Assembly: GCA_016195405.1 (NCBI GenBank)
Contig: JACPZP010000035.1
Location: 1-54,371, forward strand
Source of the DNA: Planctomycetota bacterium
GTDB taxonomy: Bacteria; Planctomycetota; Planctomycetia; Gemmatales; Gemmataceae
Direction of reading: 5' to 3'
DNA length: 54,371 nt
The notes beneath the pieces are model-generated. The model did no database searches, was not told where the DNA came from, and was given only the letters and a program-made list of their open reading frames with translations. A program made the position numbers and the translations under genes. This document shows positions 33,132 to 42,200 of the stretch, one piece after another (within the stretch, counting starts at the first letter, position 1; the number at the start of each line of letters is the position of its first letter).

Positions 33132-34892
33132 TCAAAGAGCGGCGTCCAATGCTTTCTTCAGCGCGCGATTCCAGCTTTCCAGGTTGTACGTGTTTTGCAC
33201 GTCGGTGCGGGCGTTGTGGCCGAGTGTTTTGCGCAGCTCGCGATTTTCCACCAGTTGTGAGATCGCATCGACCAGCCCTTGGACGATTTCCGGGTCGGAA
33301 GTGTAAATGGGATCGTAATCCTCGCGGAGGAAGCCGGTGTCGTAGTCCGCCCAGGAGACCTTGCCGTAGCGGCCCTTGACGATCAAGCCGTTGCGCTCGT
33401 GCGTAACATATTCCTCGACGCCCCATCCATCACAAGTGACCACCGCCAGCCCGTAAGACATCGCCTGCAAAAGCGAGACGATGTGGACGCGTGCCGCCGG
33501 CAATACGAAGATATGGCTGCCGCTCAGGAGCGCGTCCATTTCCGCCGGCTCCTGAAAGCGGCTGATCACCCGCACCCAACCGTCTTCGATGAGGCGAAGA
33601 TAATGGTGATCGAGGTGAGGCAAGCCGGTTCGCATCGTCAGGCGGAGATGCGGGTAGCGCGCTCGGAGAACGGCAAAGGCCTCGAGCACATCGAGTCCGC
33701 CGCGAACGAAGAAATTGCTCTCTTGCTGGTGCCAGGAATTCGTGAAGATGAGGTGAATCTCGTCGTTGTCTTCGTGCCGCTGCCAGCGTTCGGGCGATTT
33801 GACGCCTAAAGGCGCGTAAAAAACTTTGGCCGCGATCTCGTCGCTGGCAAACAGCGTCTTCACCATTCGTGCCGTCGAACGCATATGCGTGATGATTCCC
33901 TTGCAGCGCTTCGATTCCAGAAACGTCCGCAAGATCGGATAAAAGGGCGACTCGCGCACGCGCAGGGAATGGGTGTGGCCGTTTTGAATGTGCGGATAGA
34001 ACAGCGTCGTCGGATCCTCAATCTCCACGAACCAAGGATTTTGACCATACGTGAACGGCATGCTCGGCAGAAACACCGGACCGCGCTGAGCGCCCAAGAG
34101 CATCTGCGACGTGAAATGCCGCGTACGGATGAAGCGGACGATGGGCACGACGCGGCAACCCCCACGCCACAAGAGCACGAACAGCTTGGCGGCACTGGCG
34201 ATCGCTCGAAACCGGGCGCGAATTCCGACGGACGGTCCACGCCCGAAGAAAAACAAGAAGACGCCGATGACCGCCCAGAGCACATTGCCGGCCAAGCGCA
34301 GCGGATACAGGAGCTTGACGAGCAGAGCGGCGTCCCACACGGGCGCCGCCAGCTTCTTCCGCGGCGCCGAGCATCGGAAACGATACCCGGGCGGCGGCGC
34401 CGTCGTGTGGGCGAATTGCGGATGGCGGCCGCAATTCCCGGCCTTCTCGAAGATCGGCAACCAGCCGGCAAACTCGACGGGTGCGCTTGCCTCTAAGACC
34501 TCGAGCCGTTTCTTTACTTCCTCGACGTCTTCCCCGTACGTGGCCACGAACCGGCGCCGCTCGTCTTCGTCATGAACGTCGATTTCGCCAGCCCATGCAG
34601 GCGTCGCAAACACCTTTTCATCGCCGCGCATCAGATTGTAGCCGCGGAACGTGTCCAGCAACACGGCTCGAAACCGCTGAGGATCATAGCCGTCGACGAG
34701 CGTTTCCAACACGTCCAAGGTGGGCGCCGACAAGGTTGCCGGATGATGCGTGAACATCCATGGATTTTGATCATGTTCGGGGTCGAGAAAATCAGGAACC
34801 GCGAAGATGCGGCCTTGGCCCTTGATGTGGCGAAAGCCTTTCGCCTCGAGGCGCTTCACCCGGTCGGCGATGGACTCCTGTTGCAGTTGCAT
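33132..34892 (-). CDS. Family 4 (GT-B) glycosyltransferase with long N-terminal region (586 aa)
   Basis: The C-terminal 230 residues are a GT4 nucleotide-sugar-binding domain (EIHLIFTNSWHQQESNFFVRGGLDVLEAFAVLRARYPHLRL, and the HIVSLLQAMSYGLAVVTCDGWGVEEYV retaining motif). The first 190 residues are not recognisable. A hydrophobic segment near 198-222 (LAGNVLWAVIGVFLFFFG) could tether the enzyme to the membrane next to the exporter. AGGAG lies six bases before the ATG. It belongs to the exporter operon, 51 bases after the preceding gene. Confidence 0.85.
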   Translation of the reverse strand: MQLQQESIADRVKRLEAKGFRHIKGQGRIFAVPDFLDPEHDQNPWMFTHHPATLSAPTLDVLETLVDGYDPQRFRAVLLDTFRGYNLMRGDEKVFATPAWAGEIDVHDEDERRRFVATYGEDVEEVKKRLEVLEASAPVEFAGWLPIFEKAGNCGRHPQFAHTTAPPPGYRFRCSAPRKKLAAPVWDAALLVKLLYPLRLAGNVLWAVIGVFLFFFGRGPSVGIRARFRAIASAAKLFVLLWRGGCRVVPIVRFIRTRHFTSQMLLGAQRGPVFLPSMPFTYGQNPWFVEIEDPTTLFYPHIQNGHTHSLRVRESPFYPILRTFLESKRCKGIITHMRSTARMVKTLFASDEIAAKVFYAPLGVKSPERWQRHEDNDEIHLIFTNSWHQQESNFFVRGGLDVLEAFAVLRARYPHLRLTMRTGLPHLDHHYLRLIEDGWVRVISRFQEPAEMDALLSGSHIFVLPAARVHIVSLLQAMSYGLAVVTCDGWGVEEYVTHERNGLIVKGRYGKVSWADYDTGFLREDYDPIYTSDPEIVQGLVDAISQLVENRELRKTLGHNARTDVQNTYNLESWNRALKKALDAAL

Positions 34893-34943
34893 GAATTCTC
34901 CTGGGAGCCAAGGAGTGCGGGGACTCGTCGCCGCAATCCAGAT

Positions 34944-35822
34944 TCAACTCAAAAGGCCGCGAACGGTACGCAGTAGCCGGCGACCGAGGCGCAGGGGCAG
35001 GCGCCGCCACGGTTGCGCGCGCAGCTTGTTCCAGGTCCGCCATGGGGAACGGGGAGGGAGGCGCGTCAGCGTGGACCCACAGCGCATATTCAAATAAAGG
35101 TTGCGTGCTTGGCGGCGGAGCAAGTGAAACCAATACTTGTTTGCCGGGCCTTTCATGCTGGTCAATTCCATGTTGTTGTAAGTGGGCGTGTCGCCCAAGC
35201 CATAGCCGCCGCTTCGCCGATAAAACGCCGGCATATCGCGCCAAATCACCACGCCGTACATGTCGTAAAGCACCACGGATAAGCCCATAAGCCAGCTATC
35301 GACATTCGACTGCCAGCCAAAGTTCTGGCACACCTCGATGAGCGGCACGCTGACGACCGGCGACAGGTTGCCAAAGGCGACCACCCACTTGCGAGTAACG
35401 GCCTCTTCCTCGTAAATTCCCGCATAGACCTCGATATTGGGCCGGTTCACGCCGATGATGCAGAACTCATCTTGGATTTTGAGGATGTCGGCAACCCAAC
35501 CGCGCCGGGTAAAGTGGAAGTCGTCCGCCGTCATGAGGCAGAAACGCGAGCGCGGATCGTGCTGGGCGAACATGTACTCCTGAGCGTGATGCAACGCATG
35601 CCGCCCCTCTCCGCGCGACCAGACGAATGTCTTGATGCGGAAGGGGTAGGCGGCCTCGAAGCCAGCCGGCGGCCTGCAATCATCGTCATCGTCGAACTTG
35701 ATGAGGAATTCAAGCTGCTCGCGCTCTCTGGGAGTCGTGCAAGCGACCGCCGAGTCGAGCAGTCGGCGTAACTTTGAGTCGGGATTGTCCTTGGCACGCG
35801 AGCAAAAGATGACGCTGATCAT
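34944..35822 (-). CDS. Putative GT-A-like glycosyltransferase of the exporter operon (292 aa)
   Basis: The start at 35822 (MISVIFCSRAKDNP) has GGAAGGGG five bases upstream. The frame is open 35 codons further but has no site there. The chain has a GT-A-like beginning, an acidic cluster FDDDDDCRP that could bind the metal, and RFCLMTADDFHFTRRGWVADIL, comparable to a second acidic motif. The C-terminal 60 residues are very basic (PWRRLPLRLGRRLLRTVRGLL), perhaps for membrane-surface contact. I do not recognise a defined family. Glycosyltransferase is inferred from these features and from the surrounding operon. Confidence 0.72.
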   Translation of the reverse strand: MISVIFCSRAKDNPDSKLRRLLDSAVACTTPREREQLEFLIKFDDDDDCRPPAGFEAAYPFRIKTFVWSRGEGRHALHHAQEYMFAQHDPRSRFCLMTADDFHFTRRGWVADILKIQDEFCIIGVNRPNIEVYAGIYEEEAVTRKWVVAFGNLSPVVSVPLIEVCQNFGWQSNVDSWLMGLSVVLYDMYGVVIWRDMPAFYRRSGGYGLGDTPTYNNMELTSMKGPANKYWFHLLRRQARNLYLNMRCGSTLTRLPPRSPWRTWNKLRAQPWRRLPLRLGRRLLRTVRGLLS

Positions 35823-35862
35823 CAAAACCCCTTCCTTGAGGCGAGAGTCCATCCGGCCGCTC

Positions 35863-36678
35863 TTAGGCGGCTGTCCCTGCCAACGCTGCTTCGGCGTTGG
35901 GGCGGCCGGTGTCGATCGACCCAGCATGTCCGCGCACGTGTCCTACATAGGCGTCGATCACTTCGTCGATCGGCCCATCCTTCGCGACCTGCCCTTTTTC
36001 GAGCCAAACGCCTCGTTCGCAAAAGCCGCGCAGCGACTCCAAATCGTGGCTGACCATGACGACGATGCCGGCGGTCTCCATGATGTCGCACATCCGCTTG
36101 CGGGCCCGCTCCTGAAACGCCAGGTCCCCCGCCGAGAGCACTTCGTCGACCAAGAGGATTTCCGGCTGGATCGCCGTGGCGATCGAAAATGCCAGCCGCA
36201 CCATCATGCCGGCGGAATAATAGCGCACCGGGAGATCAAGAAATCTCCCCAAGCCGCTGAAGGCTGCGATGGCTTCGGTCTTTTTTCGCATCGTCCGCGG
36301 CGTCTCGCCTTGCAGATAGCCGCGATACAGCATGTTTTTCCAGCCGGTCGACTCCATTTCGAATCCCAAGTTCAGCTCAAAGAGCGAACTCACCCGGCCG
36401 CGCACGCGGCGCTTGCCCCGCGTGGGATGGTAAACGCCCGCCAAAAGCCGCAAAAGCGTGCTCTTGCCGGAACCGTTGGCGCCGATCACGGCGACGCGTT
36501 CGCTCGTGGCGATGTTCAGATTCACGTCCCGGAGGGCGTGGATGGTCGTCACGGGGTTACGTTCCTGCCGCGACATGCGCCGCAGCAAGTATTCCTTGAA
36601 TGTGATCTGGTATTGCTGCCGAATCTTGAACGTCATGCTGACGTGATCAAGCTGGATGGACGGTATGACCGAAGGCAT
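35863..36678 (-). CDS. Polysaccharide ABC exporter ATPase, Wzt/TagH/KpsT type (271 aa)
   Basis: Walker A is GANGSGKSTLLRLL, the signature is the short YYSAGMMVRLAFSIA typical of glycan exporters, and Walker B is EILLVDEVLSAGD. It has no C-terminal O-antigen-recognition domain, unlike long Wzt proteins, so it resembles TagH/KpsT-type ATPases. It would energise export of a lipid-linked or acidic polysaccharide across the inner membrane together with the permease encoded just upstream. A stretch of 15-bp tandem repeats fills the 114 bases between the two genes. The next gene starts 40 bases downstream. Confidence 0.94.
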   Translation of the reverse strand: MPSVIPSIQLDHVSMTFKIRQQYQITFKEYLLRRMSRQERNPVTTIHALRDVNLNIATSERVAVIGANGSGKSTLLRLLAGVYHPTRGKRRVRGRVSSLFELNLGFEMESTGWKNMLYRGYLQGETPRTMRKKTEAIAAFSGLGRFLDLPVRYYSAGMMVRLAFSIATAIQPEILLVDEVLSAGDLAFQERARKRMCDIMETAGIVVMVSHDLESLRGFCERGVWLEKGQVAKDGPIDEVIDAYVGHVRGHAGSIDTGRPNAEAALAGTAA

Positions 36679-36713
36679 GGGAAACTCTCAGTTAGACCGG
36701 GCGTCTAGCCAAC

Positions 36714-36780
36714 AAGCGTGTGGCCCACAAGCGTGTGGCCAATGCGCGTGTGGCCAATGCGCGTGTGGCCCACGAGCGTG
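36714..36780. repeat. 15-bp tandem repeats between exporter permease and ATPase genes
   Basis: Four consecutive 15-bp units of the form (AA/GC)GCGTGTGGCC(CAC/AAT) run 36714-36773. A partial fifth (GAGCGTG) follows and a decayed half unit (GCGTCTAGCCAAC) precedes. The units differ at the first two and last three positions in a paired pattern. The array lies in the leader of the ATPase gene. Confidence 0.88.
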
Positions 36781-36792
36781 CATGGTTCGCTC

Positions 36793-37608
36793 TCACAGAT
36801 ACAGAATGACGCGCCGCTGCTGAAAACGAAGGGTTAACGCGGCGACCGCCGTGGTCAGGAGCGTGATCGCGCAGGTCACGGCATAGCAACGCAACGAAGG
36901 CAGTTCGCCTGATAAAAGCGGTACGCGGATCATGTTCAAAAACGGAGTTAATGGATTGTATCGAACCAGCCAACCCACCGGCGTATCCATCACGGCATGG
37001 GGCGGATAGAGGATTGGCGTCAAATAAAAGAGCATTTGAAAGCCGACTTCAAAGAAGTGCTGCGTATCGCGGAAGACCACATTCACGTAGCCGACCAGCG
37101 TCGCCACCGCCCACCCAAACTGAAAATACAGAACGAGGCCCGGAACCATCGCCCAGAACACCGGCAAATTGTCGAAGCCCTTCAGAGTCCATGTCCCAGA
37201 GTCGTCGAAGCCCTTCAGAGTCCATGTCAAAACGGTCACGAGGGCGAGCGCGATCAGAAAATGAATAAGCGTCCCCAGAGTGGTTCGCAATGGATAAATG
37301 GCCAAAGGCAAAGGGTGCTGGCGGATGTAGGATTCGGCCTGCACGTAAGCACTACAGCCCTGAATGGTGCTGTTCGTGAGGAACGACCAGCACGCCAAGC
37401 CGCACAGGATGAACAGGCCATGCTCGCGCACGTCGAGATGAAAGACCGCGTGAAACACCGCGCACATGACGACCGTGGCGGCCAGTGGTTGCAGAAGCGA
37501 CCAGCCGATGCCAATGACGGAACGCCGATAGCGAAGCTGGAGATCGTTCTTGACGAGCGAAAACCAGAAGTGGCGGCACCTCCAGGCGGAGGCGAAGTAC
37601 TTCCACAT
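36793..37608 (-). CDS. Polysaccharide ABC exporter permease, Wzm/KpsM/TagG type (271 aa)
   Basis: An ABC-2-type membrane subunit. The amphipathic start FWFSLVKNDLQLRYRRSVIGIGWSLLQPL is followed by about six hydrophobic segments. The family signature near the end reads FYLTPILYPPHAVMDTPVGWLVRYNPLTPFLNMIR. GGAGG lies nine bases before the ATG. It carries an 11-residue tandem duplication in a loop (TWTLKGFDDSG then TWTLKGFDN, near residues 127-146), copied as a 25-base identical DNA repeat at 37171 and 37204. It is the first gene of the minus-strand exporter/glycosyltransferase operon. Five 15-bp tandem repeats lie directly upstream. Confidence 0.93.
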   Translation of the reverse strand: MWKYFASAWRCRHFWFSLVKNDLQLRYRRSVIGIGWSLLQPLAATVVMCAVFHAVFHLDVREHGLFILCGLACWSFLTNSTIQGCSAYVQAESYIRQHPLPLAIYPLRTTLGTLIHFLIALALVTVLTWTLKGFDDSGTWTLKGFDNLPVFWAMVPGLVLYFQFGWAVATLVGYVNVVFRDTQHFFEVGFQMLFYLTPILYPPHAVMDTPVGWLVRYNPLTPFLNMIRVPLLSGELPSLRCYAVTCAITLLTTAVAALTLRFQQRRVILYL

Positions 37609-37632
37609 CCTTGCGACCTCCCCTCCGTCACG

Positions 37633-37707
37633 CGGCAGCCCGGCATGCGGCAGCCCGGCATGCGGCAGCCCGGCATGCGGCAGCCCGGCATGCGGCAGCC
37701 CGGCATG
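37633..37707. repeat. Five perfect 15-bp tandem repeats upstream of the exporter permease
   Basis: The unit CGGCAGCCCGGCATG occurs five times without a mismatch from 37633 to 37707, followed by a diverged CGGGAGCGGGACTCC. It lies 24-99 bases before the permease ATG, in its leader or promoter. It is not in the permease reading frame. The unit length equals that of the array between permease and ATPase, though the sequence differs. Confidence 0.95.
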
Positions 37708-37792
37708 CGGGAGCGGGACTCCATTCCCTTAAGAAAATCCGCGGGCTAACAAAAAATATCCGTGGCGAAGGAGTTGTGTCAAGGTCAGTCAC

Positions 37793-38809
37793 CTAAGAGG
37801 GCGGCGGATTGTTTAGGGAATTGACGAAGTCGATAATCATGGCGACGTCCAGGCAGTCGGCCAGGGTGATGGGCGGCGGCGGTTCACCTTGCATCGTGTA
37901 ACCGTCCGGCACCAACTCCCGCACGTAATAGGTGCTCAAGAGGCCAAGCCCCGAAGCCAGTCCCGTGAACGCATAATGGCCGTTTGCGTCTGTCGTGGTG
38001 TAGACCTCATAGCCGTCAAGCATCCCGTTGTTGTTGGCGTCAAGGAAAAGAACAACGTCCGGGATGGGGTTGCCGTTGTTGTCGCGCACGGTGCCGGTTA
38101 TGGAGCTTTGCGTGCAGGTGAGCGAGGAGGAAGCTATCGCCCACTCCTCAAAGCCGGAGTTCGCCGTGAAGTTCACACCGAATTTGGAATAGAGGTAGAC
38201 ATAGCTTCCCGAGGCGGCGTCGCCGAAGGCGCCGCTGGGAACATAGAAGAGCATGTCGCCTTTGCCGCTCCCCTGGTTGAGGCGGACATCGAGCTTGACC
38301 CAGTGATCGCCGCCGGCATCCAGGTCGTAAGCCGCCGACAACCCGGCGAGCTGGTGGGTCATGGCATCGTAACCGGACAAGTTGGGTGCGTTGCCGACGG
38401 AAACGCGCAACTCATCCAGCGAGAGAAACGGCTGGCTGGCCTTCTGATTGATATCCAGGAGGAAGACGCGGTACTTGATGCCGCCGATATCGACTTCGGG
38501 CACGTTGCCCAGTTGCAGGGAATGGGTGAATTGTCTGCTTTTGTTCTCGTCGAATTGCAACGGGCCGTCGGTGTTGTAACCCTGCTCGACGACGGTTTTC
38601 GCCCCTTGAGCCTGCAGGCGCACAAATGAGTTGATGAACCCGGTGCCGGTGGGCTGGGCATCTACCTGGCGAAAAATGGCGTCGTTGACCGTGCCCAGCG
38701 AACCGCGTGTGGACAGGTCCACATCAGGGCTGACGGCGGAAGGAACCAGGCGGTCCTCCAAGGTTTCCAATTGTAAACGAAGACGCGAGCGTGAATGATT
38801 CCGAGCCAT
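37793..38809 (-). CDS. Secreted protein with LEDR-type N-terminus and SdrD/Cna-B-like domain (338 aa)
   Basis: The N-terminus MARNHSRSRLRLQLETLEDRLVPSA is the basic planctomycete export-type motif instead of a classic signal peptide. Residues about 30-235 form a beta-rich domain I do not recognise. The C-terminal part (SITGTVRDNNGNPIPDVVLFLDANNNGMLDGYE then TTDANGHYAFTGLASGLGLLSTYYVRELVPDGYT) is a Cna-B/SdrD-type repeat. It ends ITLADCLDVAMIIDFVNSLNNPPPS. GGGGAG lies six bases before the ATG. Function is unknown. A surface or extracellular matrix role is inferred. Confidence 0.85.
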   Translation of the reverse strand: MARNHSRSRLRLQLETLEDRLVPSAVSPDVDLSTRGSLGTVNDAIFRQVDAQPTGTGFINSFVRLQAQGAKTVVEQGYNTDGPLQFDENKSRQFTHSLQLGNVPEVDIGGIKYRVFLLDINQKASQPFLSLDELRVSVGNAPNLSGYDAMTHQLAGLSAAYDLDAGGDHWVKLDVRLNQGSGKGDMLFYVPSGAFGDAASGSYVYLYSKFGVNFTANSGFEEWAIASSSLTCTQSSITGTVRDNNGNPIPDVVLFLDANNNGMLDGYEVYTTTDANGHYAFTGLASGLGLLSTYYVRELVPDGYTMQGEPPPPITLADCLDVAMIIDFVNSLNNPPPS

Positions 38810-39251
38810 GATGCACTCCCCAAAAGAAAAGGCAGGCCGTCGACGCAGCGAAGGCCGCGGCGCGCGGTTGGCAAAGGCGGTGAATAATTGGGCAGGATGC
38901 GTGGACGGGAGGTGGGAGTCTTATGGGCTGAGAACAACCCGGAGAAGTATGGGTGACGTATAGGCGCGTGTCAAAGAATTCGGCCCTACCACGTCTTTAT
39001 CGGGCGGCAACGTTTACCGAGTTAGCGTGAATTCTCAACTTTCTCATTGAAATCATCGCCCGCATAAAAGATAATTTCCCTTTCATCCGCAGCGGCGACG
39101 TTGCGGAGCCAGCGCGATTCCAGTCTGTACGGAACAACAGGCAGTTGACGACTAATTCCGGTCTTGGTGCTCTTTGCGCGGCGAAGCCGTGTTTGATTCG
39201 GCCCAAGACAGGCTGCCCCGACATGGAAAACTTACCCGGGAGATGCACCTC
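38810..39251. other. 442-base divergent intergenic region
   Basis: It separates the LEDR/SdrD-like gene (minus) from the giant repeat protein (plus) and should hold promoters for both. I see no gene-like frame with family sequence, no strong hairpin and no repeat array here. A plus-strand frame is open from 39174, but its first 26 codons look non-coding. Confidence 0.6.
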
Positions 39252-42200
39252 ATGTTTTTCTACAGTTGGCGGAAGTGGTTGAGTCCATTGCTCCGGGGTT
39301 TTCCGAGGAGCCAAAAGCCGATCCGGCGTGATGCAAGAATGCGTTACCGGCCGGAGATGATTCTCCTGGAAGACCGGATCACGCCGACGCTCGGTTTCAC
39401 GATCGCTCCCGGAGCGACCTTGGATATCTTCCCGATCAGCTCGATTATTCCAACCACCCCGGCCGGAATGGACCGAATGGAGGTCCTCCTGACCACCGTG
39501 CCCGGAGTGAGCCACGGCACGATTTCCCGCGTGTCTGGACTGACGGTAATTCCATGGGGCTCGGGACCGCCGAATACGTTTATGCCGGGAGCCGGCAATG
39601 ATCGCATCTTCGGCGGTGAGGGGTTCCGCTATGAGAACGACGGCACGGGAGCGGGCACGTCCGAGTCGATCCCCATCAAATTCCGTGACAGCACGGGCTT
39701 CAACTTCGTCAACGACACGATTGTCATCTCCATCAACGCCAACCTGACTCCGCCGACGATCACGACGCAACCGGCGCCGTTCATCCAAATCTCGCCAGGG
39801 CAGACGGCGACGATGAGCGTCGTGGCGACGGGTGATCCGCCGCTGACTTATCAATGGTACGAGGGATTCGTACCGGACACCTCGAACCCGGTTGCGGGGG
39901 CGACTTCGAGCACCTTCACTACTCCCGTGCTGATCCCGATTCAGCAATTCCATTACTGGGTCCAGGTAACGAGCAGTGGAGGTGTCGCCAATAGCAACGG
40001 CGTCACCGTCCAGGTCGCGACCCCCACCTCGGTTTCCACCTCGGACGCCTCGGCGACCTTCAGCACCTCCGCGCAGACAATCACTCTCAGTGCGACGGTG
40101 AGCCCTGCTGTCAGCGTCGGCAACGTGAGGTTCACCGTCCTTGGCGTTGGAACCGCAACTTCGGGAACCGTGACGAACGGCGCTTCCGGCGCAACCACGT
40201 TCTCGATACCCGCGAACACCCCCGCCGGCACGTACAACCTCGAGGCCCATTACCAAGCCCCGGCGGGGACCGCCGAAAGCTTCGACAACAAGACGCTCAC
40301 CATAAACCGCGCCGACACCACCACCACCGGCAACAACGCGACCGCGACGGCGAGCGGCAGCGACCAGACGATTTCCTTGAGCGCCACGGTGACGAGCGGC
40401 GCGGGACCTGTCAACGAAGGCGTTGTCACGTTCACTGTTTTCGACGGCGCCGTCCAGATCGGCTCGGCCGTCACGTCGGCGACAGTGTCGAACGGCTCTG
40501 CCGGCGCCAGTTTCACGTTGCCCGCGAACTCTCACGCCGGCGCCTATGCCATTCGGGCCGTCTACAAGCCTGGCCCGGATTACAACGGCAGCAGCGATTT
40601 GACGCGAACCTTGACGGTGAGCCCGGTGGTAACACCCAACTCTAACACCATCCTCGGCAACGCCGGCACGCTGCTGATCACCGGCCTTGGGTTCGACAGC
40701 GCGACTCCAGGCAACAACATCGTGACGTTCAACAATGGCGCAACAGGAACCGTGACGGCCGCGACCGCGACCCAACTCACCGTGACGAGCCTGACCGGGC
40801 TCGCCGCCGGCCCGCTAACGGCTTCGGTTTCCGTAGACGGAGTCAGCAGCGGCGCGCCGGTTCAGGTCGCCACGGTGACTCCGGTCGTGACATCGACCAC
40901 GGCGAGCTTGGCAATTAACGCCACCACGATGACGATCGACGGCTTCGGCTTCTCGACCACGCCTGGCAACAATATCGTCACGTTCAGCGGCGGCGCCACC
41001 GGCACGGTGACCGCGGCCTCGGCCAACCAACTGACCGTTAGCAATTTGACTGGTCTGACGCTCGGCGAGCTGGACGCCTCGGTCACCGCCGAAGGCATCA
41101 GCAGCGGCGCGCCGGTTCAGGTCGCCACCGTCGTACCTGTGATCACACCCAGTAACGCCAACCTGCCGGTCATTGCAACGACGCTCATCATCAACGGTTT
41201 TGGTTTTGACCCGACGGCGGCCAACGACGTGGTTTCGTTCAGCGGCGGCGTCACCGGGACTGTAACCGCAGCTACGTCAAACAGCATCACAATCTCCAAT
41301 CTAACCGGCCTGGCCGCCGGCGCGCTTAGCGCCTCGGTGACTGTCGACGGCGTCAGCAGCGGCGCGCCCGTTCAGGTTGCCACCGTCATTCCGCTGGCCG
41401 ACCTCGCCGTCAGCATCGTCCCCCTCGATCCGGGATTGATCGTGGGCGACATAGTCACGCTCACGATCACAGTCACGAACACCGGCCCGGGCACAGCGCA
41501 AACGGTATCGCTGAGCGATCTGTTACCTGCTGAGTTGACTTTCATCTCGCAGACGCAGACCTCCGGGCCTGCGTTCACTTTGAGCAACAATGGAAATCAG
41601 ATCTCCGACACGATTCCATCACTGGCTTCCGGGGCATCGGCGGCCATTGTGGTAAGGGCCCAGGTAAATGCCAATGTCGCCAACAATACGCCGGTCAGCG
41701 ATTCGGCCTCAATCGCCGCCACGAATAGCGTCGACAATAACGGCGCCAATGATATCGCCACCGTTCAAACGACAATCTACACGGCGCCCCTCTTCACGCT
41801 CAACCCAGCTAACGGGGCGCTCGCCGGTGAAGCTGGGACCACGCAGGGCTGGGGCTTCTCCATCGACAACACGACGCCGTTCTGGCTCATCATCAACGGC
41901 AGCGCATTTCTATTGCCGACGTTTCAGGGGCTTTTGGGCCATGGATTCGGAATCGTGCCCTCGACCGATTTCGGCACGTATACGGATTTCAGTCAGTTCA
42001 ATTTCATCGTGATCGCGCCAGCGTCGACCTTTACGGCGTCATTCACGAACAATCCCGCGTCGGGCGTGGGCAGCTTCACGATCAACCCCAACGCGACGCC
42101 TTCAACCCTGCCGGCCGATCCAGCGCTTCAGGTTCCCAATCAGCAACCCGGCATGGCCAACGGCGCGATCGACTTGATTTACTCTCTCTACTCGCGGGAC

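Noticed and set aside
36714..37707. CRISPR array
   Set aside because: The repeats are 15 bases and directly adjacent, with no spacers, and there are no cas genes.
37254..37724. 156-residue minus-strand frame with RMPGC repeats
   Set aside because: The repeats come from the 15-bp array, and the frame differs from that of the permease. There is no ribosome site or family similarity.
38997..40775. 592-residue open frame on the minus strand
   Set aside because: It is the complement of the IPT-repeat gene. It is Arg/Gly-rich, without recognisable domain, and open only because of GC-rich codon positions.
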